Shown here piece by piece: positions 1 to 8,096 of a stretch of 64,000 bases of DNA. The DNA is taken from positions 1 through 64,000 of the forward strand of contig NZ_FUXI01000017.1 in assembly GCF_900167335.1 (NCBI RefSeq), read 5' to 3'. Made by a program: the position numbers and the translations under genes. Numbering within the stretch: the stretch's first letter is position 1; every line of letters starts with the position of its first letter. A model generated the notes under the pieces. It saw only the letters and a program-made list of their open reading frames with translations. It was not told the DNA's origin and searched no databases. Origin of the DNA: Pilibacter termitis (GTDB lineage Bacteria > Bacillota > Bacilli > Lactobacillales > Streptococcaceae).

Positions 1-147
1 TCACTGTTGCAGACTTCAAAACGCACCATTACGCTTTTAGTTTTTCTGCAATTGTTTATTTCCCCATTCCCTTCTTATTAAGGAAAGTTATAAAAATATT
101 TTATCATACTTTATAGAAATATTGCCACAATTTGTGCAAAAAAAGAT

Positions 148-179
148 AGAGATTAGAACAACGTTTTGCTCCAATCTCT
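148..179 (-). terminator. Intrinsic terminator of the P-type ATPase gene
   Basis: On the minus strand AGAGATT pairs with AATCTCT across an imperfect stem, followed by a run of seven T. It lies just past the stop codon of the ATPase gene. Bases 1-147 hold no gene that I can support. Confidence 0.7.
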
Positions 180-183
180 CATT

Positions 184-2049
184 CTAAGCTCTTAACATTC
201 TTAAACCATTCAAAATAACTAAAATCGTACTTCCCTCATGTCCTAATACCCCTAGTGGAAGAGTGATAATTTGAAAGAAATTGGATAAAATAAGGAGGCA
301 AATGATTGTTAGTGAAAAACAAATATTTTGTTTGATGATTTTTTTCATTTTTTTAGAAAGTTTATGACTAACAACCAAATTGCCTAAATCGTTTTTCATC
401 AATACCACGTCTGCCACGTCCATTGCAATATCACTTCCCTCACCCATTGCCACACCAATCGATGCAGTAGCCAGAGCAGGTGCATCATTTATCCCGTCGC
501 CAACCATTGCGTTCACAGCAAAACGCTCTTTTTGTTTTTGAATAAGGATCGTTTTATCTTCTGGCAAAAGATTCGCATATACTTCTTGAATCCCAATTTT
601 TTGAGCAATATGATTGGCAACTCCTTCATTGTCACCTGTCATCATCATCGTTTGAATTTCGTGATAATTGAAGTATTGTACGGCAAGTACACTTTCTTCT
701 TTTTCCGTATCAAGCAAAGCAAGAAATGCAATTAATTCATCATTTTTTGAACAGAAAATCACCGTTTTTCCCTCGTTTTTTAAACGTGTAATGTTTTCCA
801 AAAGGCTGGGGTGAATTTTTGTTTTTTTCTCATCAAATGCGTGTTTCCCGATTTTATAAATCGCACCGTCTACTTCTGTCTCCAGACCAAATCCAGCTTT
901 TTCAATGACTTCTAGCTTGGTAAAAGTGTGTGTTTCACTTGAGAGATACTCTACAATCGCCGTAGCAATCGGGTGCGTTGACATCTCTTCCATTGCAAGT
1001 AAAATAGGGGCAATGTTTCTTTTTTCTTCTAAAAACCATTCGTTTGTTACTTTCGGTTTCCCTTCAGTTAATGTTCCTGTTTTGTCAAAAGAAATTGCAC
1101 GCAAGCCTTCCAAGTTCTCCAACGCTTGCCCTCCTTTAAATAACACTCCACGTTTTGCTAAATTTGACAACGTTGCAAGTGTTGCAGGAGTGGCACTTGC
1201 GACCAAAGCACAAGGTGAGGCAACGACAAGCAACACCATTCCACGGTAAAAACTATCATGCCAAGACCAAGAAAATAGAAAATGCGTCAGTAAAATCATC
1301 AAAGGAACAGCACAAAGAACAATTTTGACATAAGTGTTTTCAATTTTTTCAATAAAACTAGCGGTTTTTGTCGGATTGTTCTGTGCCTCGTCTACTAATT
1401 TCACGATTTTGGCAAACATCGTATCCTCAGATTTTTTCGTAACGACAATCGTAATCGCATTGCCTAAATTCATTGTGCCAGTGTACACACTATCCCCCGA
1501 AGATTTTTCAACAGGAATTGCCTCGCCACTTAGTAATGACTCGTCCACATTGGTTACACCGTGAAGAATTTCGCCGTCAACGCTAATATTTTCCCCTTTT
1601 GCCACCAAAATTTTATCTTGAAGTTCAAGTGAGGAAACTTCTACTTCTTCTATTGAACCGTCAGAATGTATTTTCTTTGCAACTGTCGGCTGTAAATTCA
1701 TAAGAGAAGTGATTTCTTTCTTACTTTTACTCGTCGTATATTCTTCCAAAGCTCCTGACAAACAGAAAATGAATGTCAACATTGCCCCTTCTACCCAGTC
1801 GCCAATCGCACACGCTCCAATACTTGCAAGTGCCATCAACAAATCCACATTGAGCGTTTTATCCTCAAATATTTCTACAATTCCCTCGCTCGTCTGTTTC
1901 CAACCGCCAAAAAGGATAGCAAATATATACGGAATTTGATAAAAAGAACCTCCCAACCTCTCTACACTCCAACCTATTACCATAAAAAGTAAGCAAAGTC
2001 CTGTTGAAAGAAAGGCACTCCGTTCTTTATTTTTCACTAAATTCTTCAT
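184..2049 (-). CDS. P1B-4-type heavy-metal-translocating P-type ATPase (probable Fe2+/Co2+/Zn2+ exporter)
   Basis: An integral-membrane pump that exports transition-metal cations at the cost of ATP. The phosphorylation motif DKTGTLT lies near residue 322 and a TGD hinge motif and the GDGINDAPAL motif follow. The membrane metal site reads SPC rather than the CPC of copper or cadmium pumps, and the last membrane helix carries HEGST. SPC plus HEG[GS]T marks the P1B-4 class, which includes Bacillus PfeT and Listeria FrvA, both Fe(II) exporters. There is no N-terminal metal-binding domain, again as in that class. ATG at 2049 is preferred to GTG at 2058 because a GAAGTGG-like ribosome site precedes it. 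A Fur/PerR-like box lies about 90 bases upstream, supporting iron rather than cadmium as substrate. Metal specificity is inferred. Confidence 0.88.
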   Translation of the reverse strand: MKNLVKNKERSAFLSTGLCLLFMVIGWSVERLGGSFYQIPYIFAILFGGWKQTSEGIVEIFEDKTLNVDLLMALASIGACAIGDWVEGAMLTFIFCLSGALEEYTTSKSKKEITSLMNLQPTVAKKIHSDGSIEEVEVSSLELQDKILVAKGENISVDGEILHGVTNVDESLLSGEAIPVEKSSGDSVYTGTMNLGNAITIVVTKKSEDTMFAKIVKLVDEAQNNPTKTASFIEKIENTYVKIVLCAVPLMILLTHFLFSWSWHDSFYRGMVLLVVASPCALVASATPATLATLSNLAKRGVLFKGGQALENLEGLRAISFDKTGTLTEGKPKVTNEWFLEEKRNIAPILLAMEEMSTHPIATAIVEYLSSETHTFTKLEVIEKAGFGLETEVDGAIYKIGKHAFDEKKTKIHPSLLENITRLKNEGKTVIFCSKNDELIAFLALLDTEKEESVLAVQYFNYHEIQTMMMTGDNEGVANHIAQKIGIQEVYANLLPEDKTILIQKQKERFAVNAMVGDGINDAPALATASIGVAMGEGSDIAMDVADVVLMKNDLGNLVVSHKLSKKMKKIIKQNICFSLTIICLLILSNFFQIITLPLGVLGHEGSTILVILNGLRMLRA

Positions 2050-2135
2050 TTTTACCACTTCTTTCTATGCGTTCTCTACATTATTAAGATAACACAATAA
2101 AAAGCAAAAAGAGAGCAAAAATGCTTAAATAGGAA

Positions 2136-2150
2136 TGAGAATCTTTATCA
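2136..2150. promoter_or_regulatory. Fur/PerR-like operator upstream of the metal ATPase
   Basis: TGAGAATCTTTATCA matches the 7-1-7 Fur consensus TGATAATNATTATCA at 12 of 14 defined positions. The PerR box is a close relative, so the regulator cannot be named. It lies between the ATPase start and the DUF3021 stop, where the ATPase promoter should be. Bacillus pfeT is controlled by PerR and Fur, which fits. Confidence 0.5.
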
Positions 2151-2195
2151 ATGACAACACAAGAAAATAGTAAGCGTGAGTTTTTAGAGGTAGCA

Positions 2196-2570
2196 TTAAG
2201 ACAATTTCTGATTGATTCTCTCTATTTTCCGTTTCTTGTAAAGATACATAACAAACCAAATGATGAAAAATAAAATAAGGAAAAAAATCGTTGATGTTAG
2301 CACGATTACAAAATTCATCGGAATCCATTTGCAGTAAAATGCAATGGCTAAATAAGCGATATAGGAAACACCTAAATGAAAAAGTGTTTGTGTAAGGAGC
2401 GTGAGTTTTTCTACCTCATAAATTGCACTTGCCAGAGCAATGAATAAACTAAGCAATAAATAGGCGAACGCAAATCCTCTTGCCTCCAATGAAAATACTA
2501 AAGCTGAGAGCGTAAAGAGAATGGAGCCTAGAGAAATCCCAAGATATAATAGTTTTACGACTGTTTTCAT
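2196..2570 (-). CDS. DUF3021 family four-helix membrane protein
   Basis: About 124 residues with four hydrophobic segments and a basic C-terminal tail (KKRKIERINQKLS), the usual form of DUF3021 proteins. These are almost always encoded directly after a LytTR DNA-binding protein, as here, and are thought to restrain or signal to that regulator at the membrane. The ATG at 2570 is chosen because an AGGTGA ribosome site sits just before it; the GTG at 2579 is inside that site. The ribosome site overlaps the stop of the upstream LytTR gene, so the two are translationally linked. The exact role is unknown. Confidence 0.8.
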   Translation of the reverse strand: MKTVVKLLYLGISLGSILFTLSALVFSLEARGFAFAYLLLSLFIALASAIYEVEKLTLLTQTLFHLGVSYIAYLAIAFYCKWIPMNFVIVLTSTIFFLILFFIIWFVMYLYKKRKIERINQKLS

Positions 2571-2580
2571 TTTATTCACC

Positions 2581-3036
2581 TCATAATTTTTCTAATCGAC
2601 GGAGTAATTCTTTTACAAATCGTCTTGAAACACTCAGTTTTCGCTTGCCTACTTCTACCAAATAATTGCCAGAAAACGAAAGCTCTAGCCGCCGAATATT
2701 TTTCATCTGGACATAGACTGATTTGGAAATTTGGATAAACGTGACATCATTTATTCTTTCAATCACCTGATAAAGCGGTCCATTTGTCTGATAGACCTCT
2801 TCTTCTGTTGTAATCTCCACCTTTTTCCCAAAACTTTCGATAATTTGAATGACGGATTTTTCAATTACCTCCACTCCGTCCGCTGTTTTAATTAACAATT
2901 TCGTTGTTTTTCCTTTGTCATATTCTTCTAAAAGTGTTACGATTTCCGCAATCTCCTCCGTTTCTCTCGCTTTTAACAACACTTCTGGAAAAGAAATCGT
3001 CTCATCGAGTAAAATTGATAGCTGGAATTTATTCAA
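2581..3036 (-). CDS. LytTR-domain DNA-binding transcriptional regulator
   Basis: About 151 residues. The C-terminal half (from about residue 70) is a LytTR DNA-binding domain: YQVIERINDVTFIQISKSV is followed by IRRLELSFSGNYLVEVG and a serine/arginine-rich final helix. The N-terminal 65 residues form a short alpha/beta region rather than a receiver domain, so this is not a two-component response regulator. This is the LytTR/DUF3021 regulator type. A TTG start at 3036 fits the AGAGG site eight bases upstream; the GTG at 3045 lies within that site. The gene begins directly at the 3' end of the broken rep gene, so its promoter probably lies inside that remnant. Confidence 0.8.
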   Translation of the reverse strand: MNKFQLSILLDETISFPEVLLKARETEEIAEIVTLLEEYDKGKTTKLLIKTADGVEVIEKSVIQIIESFGKKVEITTEEEVYQTNGPLYQVIERINDVTFIQISKSVYVQMKNIRRLELSFSGNYLVEVGKRKLSVSRRFVKELLRRLEKL

Positions 3037-3041
3037 TGTCC

Positions 3042-4010
3042 TCACCTCTTTCTAGTGTTATCATAACAAATTTTTTCCATGTTTTGCGTGATTTGGTATA
3101 AGTGGTTGATTTTTGGGAATAAGAGGGGGAGTTTATCAAAAGCTTTCAACGTGGATAAACCACCTCCAAACAAAAACCATTGTTCCGTGTCTTTCAACCC
3201 CCTAGTCTCATATTTTCTTGGTATGTTTAATGGAGCAACATTTCCTAAATATCGTTTCCAGAATCGAGGAATTCTTGTGTGATTATCGTCTAAATAGAAA
3301 GTTAGTTCTTGTTTAACAAATCCACGTATTACACTTCTAGTGGTTGATTGTCTTGTGAAATCAATTCGACTACCGAGTGAGCTGCCTCTCGCTTAAATTC
3401 CACTTCAAGACGTTTCCAAGAGCCAATTCTTGAACTGCTCTTTTTTCCTTTTGGGCTGTTTCTAAATCTTTATCGTATATCCGAAACATGATATCCGATG
3501 TTCGCTTTCCAATATAGAGCGTTTTGCTGGTTTTTGTTCCAACTACATTGCTCTCAGCTATATGAAATTTTCGTTTTCTAGACTCGTACCTTTTTTTCTT
3601 ACACAGCTTAATCAGTTGCTCTACCTTAAAATAAGGAAGTTCATTTCGATCATCAAGTGCAATATCTAAACGTTTGACTTTAAATCGTTGATTAAACTGT
3701 AATACAAGCTGTTGAAAAAATATGATCCAACTACTTTCTAATGAAATAAGCTGTCTTTCGTACAAACTGCAAGCATCTCCACTAAAAACCAAATAACACT
3801 CCGTCTCATCACTAGGAGGAAATTCAAACGTATATAACCATAAGAATAACAAACATCATACTCCTTGTGCCGAATTTGAGCTTTCTCTACTAAAAAACAC
3901 TGCTTTTCAATTTTTAAAAGAGATTCCAACAGCTCTTCAATTGAACAATGATAAAAAATAATTTGTAGCCAATCAATTTTAGCCGTTACATTTTTCTGGC
4001 TTGTCTTCAA
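3042..4010 (-). pseudogene. Replication initiation factor (Rep_trans family), multiply frameshifted
   Basis: Reading across three frame breaks restores a nearly full-length protein of about 320 residues. The N-terminal part (3850-4010) contains KIDWLQIIFYH. The middle part (about 3415-3850) contains LDIALDDRNELPYF and RIYDKDLE. A third segment (about 3330-3415) gives SWKRLEVEFKREAAHSVVEL, and the last (3042-3330) gives PRFWKRYLG and TEQWFLFGGG. This matches the Rep_trans family of rolling-circle plasmids and integrative elements. Frame breaks lie roughly at 3740-3850, 3410-3420 and 3325-3335. The start is a TTG at 4010 after AAAGGG. The reading frame ends at 3042, overlapping the ribosome site of the LytTR gene. 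No functional initiator can be made. Confidence 0.78.
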
Positions 4011-4172
4011 TTATCTATCCCTTTCATCAACAATTTTGCGCATGGTTAGACGTGTCATAAACCTTGTTAAATAAGGTGTTTCATCAGAAGCAAAGCATAA
4101 TGTTACAGTGCTATTAGCAATCACTGATTTCTCGCTTCGCTCTTCTTGCCATCTTTCCTATTTCCAATCTGC

Positions 4173-4229
4173 CGATTTTTGTCTTTGTTGACAAAATCGT
4201 CAGTTGAAAGGGAAATCTGTCAAGATTTC
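4173..4229. repeat. Two adjacent inverted repeats upstream of the rep remnant (possible origin or nick site)
   Basis: CGATTTTTGTC and GACAAAATCG form one hairpin at 4173-4199. GAAATCT-gtca-AGATTTC forms a perfect 7-bp stem at 4212-4229. They lie between the accessory pseudogene and the rep pseudogene, where a rolling-circle element may carry its double-strand origin. The second hairpin also spans the accessory gene's stop codon. Assignment as an origin is inference only. Confidence 0.3.
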
Positions 4230-4693
4230 TTTCTCGAAAAAGGCTTATCCAACTTTCCATTCTCTAACTCAATGATACGCTCCTTTAACTGGTAGTTTTC
4301 ACGCCTAACTAAGATCATCTGCTGATCCATGTCAGTCATTTTGGCAGTTAGATTATCTACCTGCTCATTCATTTTCTTAATGAATTTTATTAACTTGTCA
4401 AGGATCGTCCTATTCTCTATTTCTTTTTCATTTTTAATAACTTGTTTTTCAAAAGCTTCAACAACAGCTTCCTTTATAGGTCATCCTCGATTTCTCAAAT
4501 CAGAAACTTGACGAAATTTTTCAACATCTGATTCAGAAAATTCATAGATTTTCGTATAGGTTGTTTTTCCTATTTGAATTGTTTTTTATTGAAATTTCAC
4601 GTTACATAATTCCTCTGCAAACTTTCGCCAGCGATGAAATGTAGATACACTATTTAGACCATCAATTTTGTTAATTAATTCTTCTGAATCCAT
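4220..4693 (-). pseudogene. Element-borne accessory protein with C-terminal coiled coil, interrupted by stops
   Basis: A very strong AAGGAGGTGG site precedes ATG at 4693. The product starts MDSEELINKIDGLNSVSTFH and continues RWRKFAEELCN, then is cut by a TAA. A second reading segment (KTIQIGKTTYTKIYEF, EKFRQVSDLRNRG) is cut by a TGA before PIKEAVVEAFEKQV. The last part (NRTILDKLIKFIKKMNEQVD onward) is a predicted coiled coil ending in LENGKLDKPFSRKKS. The layout resembles small DNA-binding proteins encoded next to rep on Gram-positive plasmids and integrated elements. I cannot name the family. It decays together with the adjacent rep gene. Confidence 0.6.
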
Positions 4694-4753
4694 CTTATTC
4701 CACCTCCTTCTTCACAAACTTTAATCCGATTAAAAATGACTAAAATGCATTTA

Positions 4754-4765
4754 ACTTTTAAAAGT
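4754..4765. promoter_or_regulatory. Perfect 12-bp palindrome between divergent genes
   Basis: ACTTTTAAAAGT lies about 35 bases upstream of the XRE gene's -35 box and upstream of the divergent accessory pseudogene. It could be the operator for the XRE repressor. This is position-based inference. Confidence 0.3.
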
Positions 4766-4798
4766 CACTTTAAATCGTAATTTATTATACAACAAAAC

Positions 4799-4827
4799 TT
4801 GATTATTACAAGTAGAAATTATATAAT
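4799..4827 (+). promoter_or_regulatory. Sigma-A promoter of the XRE gene
   Basis: TTGATT (4799-4804) and TATAAT (4822-4827) are separated by exactly 17 bases and lie 30 bases before the start codon of the XRE gene. Confidence 0.7.
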
Positions 4828-4856
4828 AATAAAAAAATACTTATGGGAGGCTTTTT

Positions 4857-5552
4857 ATGATCGAGAATTTTGGATCAAATATTGCTCGCTTAAGAAAAGA
4901 AAAAAATATGACACAAAAAGATCTAGCGGATAAATTAGGGGTAAACAAACAAACTATATCCAATATAGAAAAAGGCGAAGGATATCCTACTTTTAAAAAT
5001 CTGGAGAAATTGAGCCAAATTCTAAATGCCAATGCTATTCAACTATTTGGTAAACCTTCAGAAATTGTTGTATCAGATACCCCACTTATTTTAGATAGGA
5101 TTGACGAATATCATGATAAAATACGAGATGTCTTACAAGTGGAAAAAGTATTTAGCACCTTTCACGATTCACAAGGAAATCCTAATGAGCTTTTTCATAA
5201 TATTGTTACATTGGCAAGTAGTATAAAAACAATTGAGAAAGCATATGACCTTGATGAAAATGCCAATTTAACATCCCTACTTCCTTCAGATGAAGAAATA
5301 TATATAATTAACACATTGGCAACTTCCCTTAAATATTTGGATGGGGTTTTTGTTGAAACTAAAATTCCAGATGAAAGAAGTATTTCAGAAGGTTTAAGTA
5401 ATGGTTCTATTGACGAATTAGATATTTACGAAGGAAATATTCCATACAATGTTTATCCACCTAGAATTTCAAAGATTCTACCTACAGATGAAAAAATAGA
5501 AGAAGTTCATAGACTTGCTAAAGATTTGAAATATATAGAGGAAAACAAGTAA
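4857..5552 (+). CDS. XRE-family HTH regulator with a repeated C-terminal motif
   Basis: 231 residues. Residues 7-62 form a classical HTH_XRE domain (NIARLRKEKNMTQKDLADKL, then TISNIEKGEGYPTFKNLEKL). The rest has no recognised enzymatic domain. Two segments, residues about 141-161 and 207-227, repeat the pattern LP-[ST]-DE-x-I...LA-x2-LKY, suggesting a duplicated helical unit for oligomerisation or partner binding. A GGGAGG ribosome site precedes the ATG. It is followed in the same direction by a HEPN-motif gene, an arrangement typical of regulator-effector modules. It lies inside the mobile-element scar and is AT-rich. Its function as repressor or antitoxin is inferred. Confidence 0.8.
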   Translation: MIENFGSNIARLRKEKNMTQKDLADKLGVNKQTISNIEKGEGYPTFKNLEKLSQILNANAIQLFGKPSEIVVSDTPLILDRIDEYHDKIRDVLQVEKVFSTFHDSQGNPNELFHNIVTLASSIKTIEKAYDLDENANLTSLLPSDEEIYIINTLATSLKYLDGVFVETKIPDERSISEGLSNGSIDELDIYEGNIPYNVYPPRISKILPTDEKIEEVHRLAKDLKYIEENK

Positions 5553-5580
5553 GCCCCTTATTCTTCTCGTGTAGGAAATT

Positions 5581-5637
5581 CTCTAATTATCGAAAAAGTG
5601 GTTATTTCTTTGATAATTGCGAGAATGAGGATTTTTT
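5581..5637 (+). terminator. Hairpin with T-run between the XRE and HEPN genes
   Basis: AATTATCGAAA pairs imperfectly with TTTGATAATT, with outer CTC/GAG, and a run of six T lies downstream. It may end or attenuate XRE transcription before the HEPN gene. Confidence 0.4.
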
Positions 5638-5704
5638 GTGAAAAATAGAAAGATACTAAAGCAACTGAAGAACTAATTTTTTTATAAAGAGAGGTGGAAT
5701 AATT

Positions 5705-6466
5705 TTGAAAAAAGAGATATGGTTATCTAAAGATTATCTATACGAAAACATTGAATGGTATACTTCATGTTCCACATTACAGTCGTTAGATGATCAACAA
5801 AGAGCTTATCTTATATGGGATAGAGCCAATAGTTTAGTAGAAAAAAATGAAACTCCATTTGATCTTACTGATGGAATAACAAACCTAAAAAGAAGTATGA
5901 ATCATCGTTTAAAACTGATTGAGGAAATATATAATTTTAAAAAAATTGATTTCCCCAAAAAGCCTAAAGGCTATTTAGAATTATTAGAAACTTATAACCT
6001 TGTAAGACCTTATCTAATGAAAATACTTCTAGAAATACGAAATCTCATTGAACACGATGATAGTCCACCACCCAATCAAAAAAGATGTAAAGAATTGGTT
6101 GACATGGTCTGGTACTTCCTTAAATCTACAGATTCCCTTGTTTTAAATTTAGTCTCTGATTTTGAGTTTCAGGTGTATGATAAAAATAATGATGAAACTC
6201 CATATGGAGGAACTGTCGAATTAGAACACGATACCCACAAAATCATAAAAATTCGTGGATGGTTTCCTTCTGAAGCCATAACTACAGAAAAACGAGAAAA
6301 ATTTTTTTGTTTGTATACAGATTCCTTCCACGGAAAAGCAAAATGGAATAATACTGAATATCATCAAGACAAATTAGACACTGATATATATATCGATGGC
6401 ATAATTGATACTAAAGATTTTGATTACCACAACTTAATTCGTCATCTATTAACATTAGCAAGATAA
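5705..6466 (+). CDS. Uncharacterised protein with a HEPN-type RN-x3-H motif
   Basis: 253 residues of no recognised named family. The N-terminal 150 residues are strongly helical and contain ILLEIRNLIEHDDS: R112, N113 and H117 form the R-x4-H motif with a polar residue after the arginine that defines catalytic HEPN RNases. The C-terminal 100 residues look mixed alpha/beta (GGTVELEHDTHKIIKIRGWF) and may sense or bind a ligand. TTG is the start, with AGAGGTGG seven bases upstream. It follows an XRE regulator in a degraded mobile element. HEPN proteins in such settings are usually toxins, abortive-infection effectors or defence RNases. That role here is inference from one short motif plus context. 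Confidence 0.6.
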   Translation: MKKEIWLSKDYLYENIEWYTSCSTLQSLDDQQRAYLIWDRANSLVEKNETPFDLTDGITNLKRSMNHRLKLIEEIYNFKKIDFPKKPKGYLELLETYNLVRPYLMKILLEIRNLIEHDDSPPPNQKRCKELVDMVWYFLKSTDSLVLNLVSDFEFQVYDKNNDETPYGGTVELEHDTHKIIKIRGWFPSEAITTEKREKFFCLYTDSFHGKAKWNNTEYHQDKLDTDIYIDGIIDTKDFDYHNLIRHLLTLAR

Positions 6467-6620
6467 TATGGTATAAATAATATTCTTGAAAAACTGCAAC
6501 CATTTTGCAACCAACCCGACAATAACTTGCCAAATTCAAATAATCGAAAGGACACTAATTCCTTTCATATCACTTGTTTCTCACTTAATCAACCTCTATC
6601 ATTACAGAGTGGGAATAAAA

Positions 6621-6660
6621 AAGCGCTAGAAACCTTTGATGCAAAGGATTTCTAGCGCTT
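6621..6660. terminator. Long palindrome with flanking A/T runs (terminator or element junction)
   Basis: An 18-bp near-perfect stem (AAGCGCTAGAAA...CTTTG with its complement) and 3-nt loop, followed on the minus strand by six T. It lies past a second, closer tuf terminator, so it may instead belong to the mobile element or mark its right junction. The 6467-6620 stretch before it holds no gene. Confidence 0.55.
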
Positions 6661-6692
6661 TTAGTTTTGGATAAAAGAATATTGCACGTAAA

Positions 6693-6718
6693 AAAGCACA
6701 ACCCGAAGATTGTGCTTT
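6693..6718 (-). terminator. Intrinsic terminator of tuf
   Basis: AAAGCACAA and TTGTGCTTT form a perfect 9-bp stem with an 8-nt loop, followed on the minus strand by a T-run, about 20 bases past the tuf stop. Confidence 0.8.
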
Positions 6719-6737
6719 ACATTCTACATTGTAGAAA

Positions 6738-7934
6738 TTATGCTTCGATTTCAGTAACCATACCTGAACCAACAGTACGTCCACCTTCACGGATAGAGAA
6801 AGTAGTACCTTGTTCAACGGCGATTGGGTGAATCAACTCAACGTCGATAGTTACGTTATCACCTGGCATTACCATTTCAACATCAGCAGGTAATTGGATG
6901 TTACCAGTCACGTCAGTTGTACGGAAGTAGAACTGTGGACGGTAGTTTGTGAAGAATGGAGTATGACGTCCACCTTCTTCTTTAGAAAGAACGTAGATTT
7001 CTCCCTTGAATTTAGTATGTGGAGTGATAGAACCTGGTTTAGCCAATACTTGACCACGTTCGATTTCATCACGTTGGATACCACGTAGAAGTACACCAAC
7101 GTTATCTCCAGCTTCAGCGTAATCCAAAGTTTTACGGAACATTTCCAAACCAGTTACAACAGCGTCTTTGATTTCTTCTTTGATACCAACGATAGAAACA
7201 GTGTCACCTGTTTTGATTTGTCCACGATCCACACGACCTGAAGCAACTGTACCACGTCCAGTGATTGAGAATACATCTTCGACTGGAAGCAAGAAGTCTT
7301 TGTCAGTGTCACGTTCTGGAGTTGGGATATACTCATCAACAGTATCCATCAATTCCATGATTTTGTCTTCAAATGCAGCATCGCCTTCAAGAGCTTTCAA
7401 TGCAGAACCAGCAAGAACTGGAGCGTCATCACCTGGGAAGTCATATTCGCTTAACAATTCACGAACTTCCATTTCAACTAATTCAAGCAATTCTTCATCG
7501 TCAACCAAGTCAACTTTGTTCAAGAATACGATAAGGTTTTTAACCCCTACTTGACGTGAAAGAAGGATATGCTCACGAGTTTGTGGCATTGGTCCGTCAG
7601 TTGCAGCTACTACAAGGATAGCACCATCCATTTGGGCAGCACCAGTGATCATGTTTTTAACGTAGTCCGCGTGTCCTGGAGCGTCAATATGTGCATAGTG
7701 ACGGTTAGCAGTTTCGTACTCAACGTGTGCAGTATTGATTGTGATTCCGCGTTCGCGTTCTTCTGGAGCAGCATCAATTGATGCGTAGTCTTTCGCTACG
7801 TTTACACCGCTTGGTAAACGACGAGACAATACAGAAGTGATTGCAGCAGTTAAAGTAGTTTTCCCATGGTCAACGTGTCCGATTGTACCAATGTTAACGT
7901 GTGGTTTACTGCGGTCATAATGTTCTTTAGCCAT
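6738..7934 (-). CDS. tuf: Translation elongation factor Tu
   Basis: The GTPase that delivers aminoacyl-tRNA to the ribosome. [16 protein letters not shown] and NKVD give the G-domain motifs, with domains 2 and 3 complete to the C-terminal GMVTEIEA. The length is 398 residues. The segment [20 protein letters not shown] near residue 40 is the longer streptococcal/lactococcal type rather than the shorter form of classical enterococcal TufA (about 395 residues). The gene stands alone, not after fusA in the str operon, also as in streptococci. A strong AGGAGG site precedes the ATG. A second tuf may exist elsewhere in this genome; that cannot be seen here. Confidence 0.97.
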   Translation of the reverse strand: MAKEHYDRSKPHVNIGTIGHVDHGKTTLTAAITSVLSRRLPSGVNVAKDYASIDAAPEERERGITINTAHVEYETANRHYAHIDAPGHADYVKNMITGAAQMDGAILVVAATDGPMPQTREHILLSRQVGVKNLIVFLNKVDLVDDEELLELVEMEVRELLSEYDFPGDDAPVLAGSALKALEGDAAFEDKIMELMDTVDEYIPTPERDTDKDFLLPVEDVFSITGRGTVASGRVDRGQIKTGDTVSIVGIKEEIKDAVVTGLEMFRKTLDYAEAGDNVGVLLRGIQRDEIERGQVLAKPGSITPHTKFKGEIYVLSKEEGGRHTPFFTNYRPQFYFRTTDVTGNIQLPADVEMVMPGDNVTIDVELIHPIAVEQGTTFSIREGGRTVGSGMVTEIEA

Positions 7935-7976
7935 TTTGTAAAAAACCTCCTATGGTTCAAAAAAAATAATATTTGA

Positions 7977-8049
7977 GATTAGCATTCGTAAAGATACTAC
8001 TGTCTAATCCTCACTTTTTTCATTATATACTATTTCCGCTAAAACTCAA
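7977..8049 (-). promoter_or_regulatory. tuf promoter and leader hairpin
   Basis: On the minus strand TTGAGT (8044-8049) and TATAAT (8022-8027) are 16 bases apart. The leader of about 80 bases contains a GATTAG/CTAATC inverted repeat (7977-7982 with 8004-8009), which could regulate the message. Confidence 0.65.
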
Positions 8050-8096
8050 CTAAAAAGCGTGAATTTCTACAAAAAAAGTTTTATTTTCACATTTTT

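Noticed and set aside
2125-2328. 67-residue minus-strand frame overlapping the DUF3021 gene
   Set aside because: It runs in a different frame over the DUF3021 coding region, with no ribosome site, and would cover the Fur-like box.
3079-3282. 67-residue plus-strand reading frame
   Set aside because: The opposite strand reads as the C-terminal part of the Rep remnant with recognisable motifs, so the plus-strand frame is a shadow.
4329-4511. 60-residue plus-strand reading frame
   Set aside because: It is antisense to the coiled-coil part of the accessory pseudogene, which has a very strong ribosome site.
7168-7554. 128-residue plus-strand reading frame inside tuf
   Set aside because: It is antisense to the highly conserved tuf gene, has serine-rich low-complexity content and no ribosome site.
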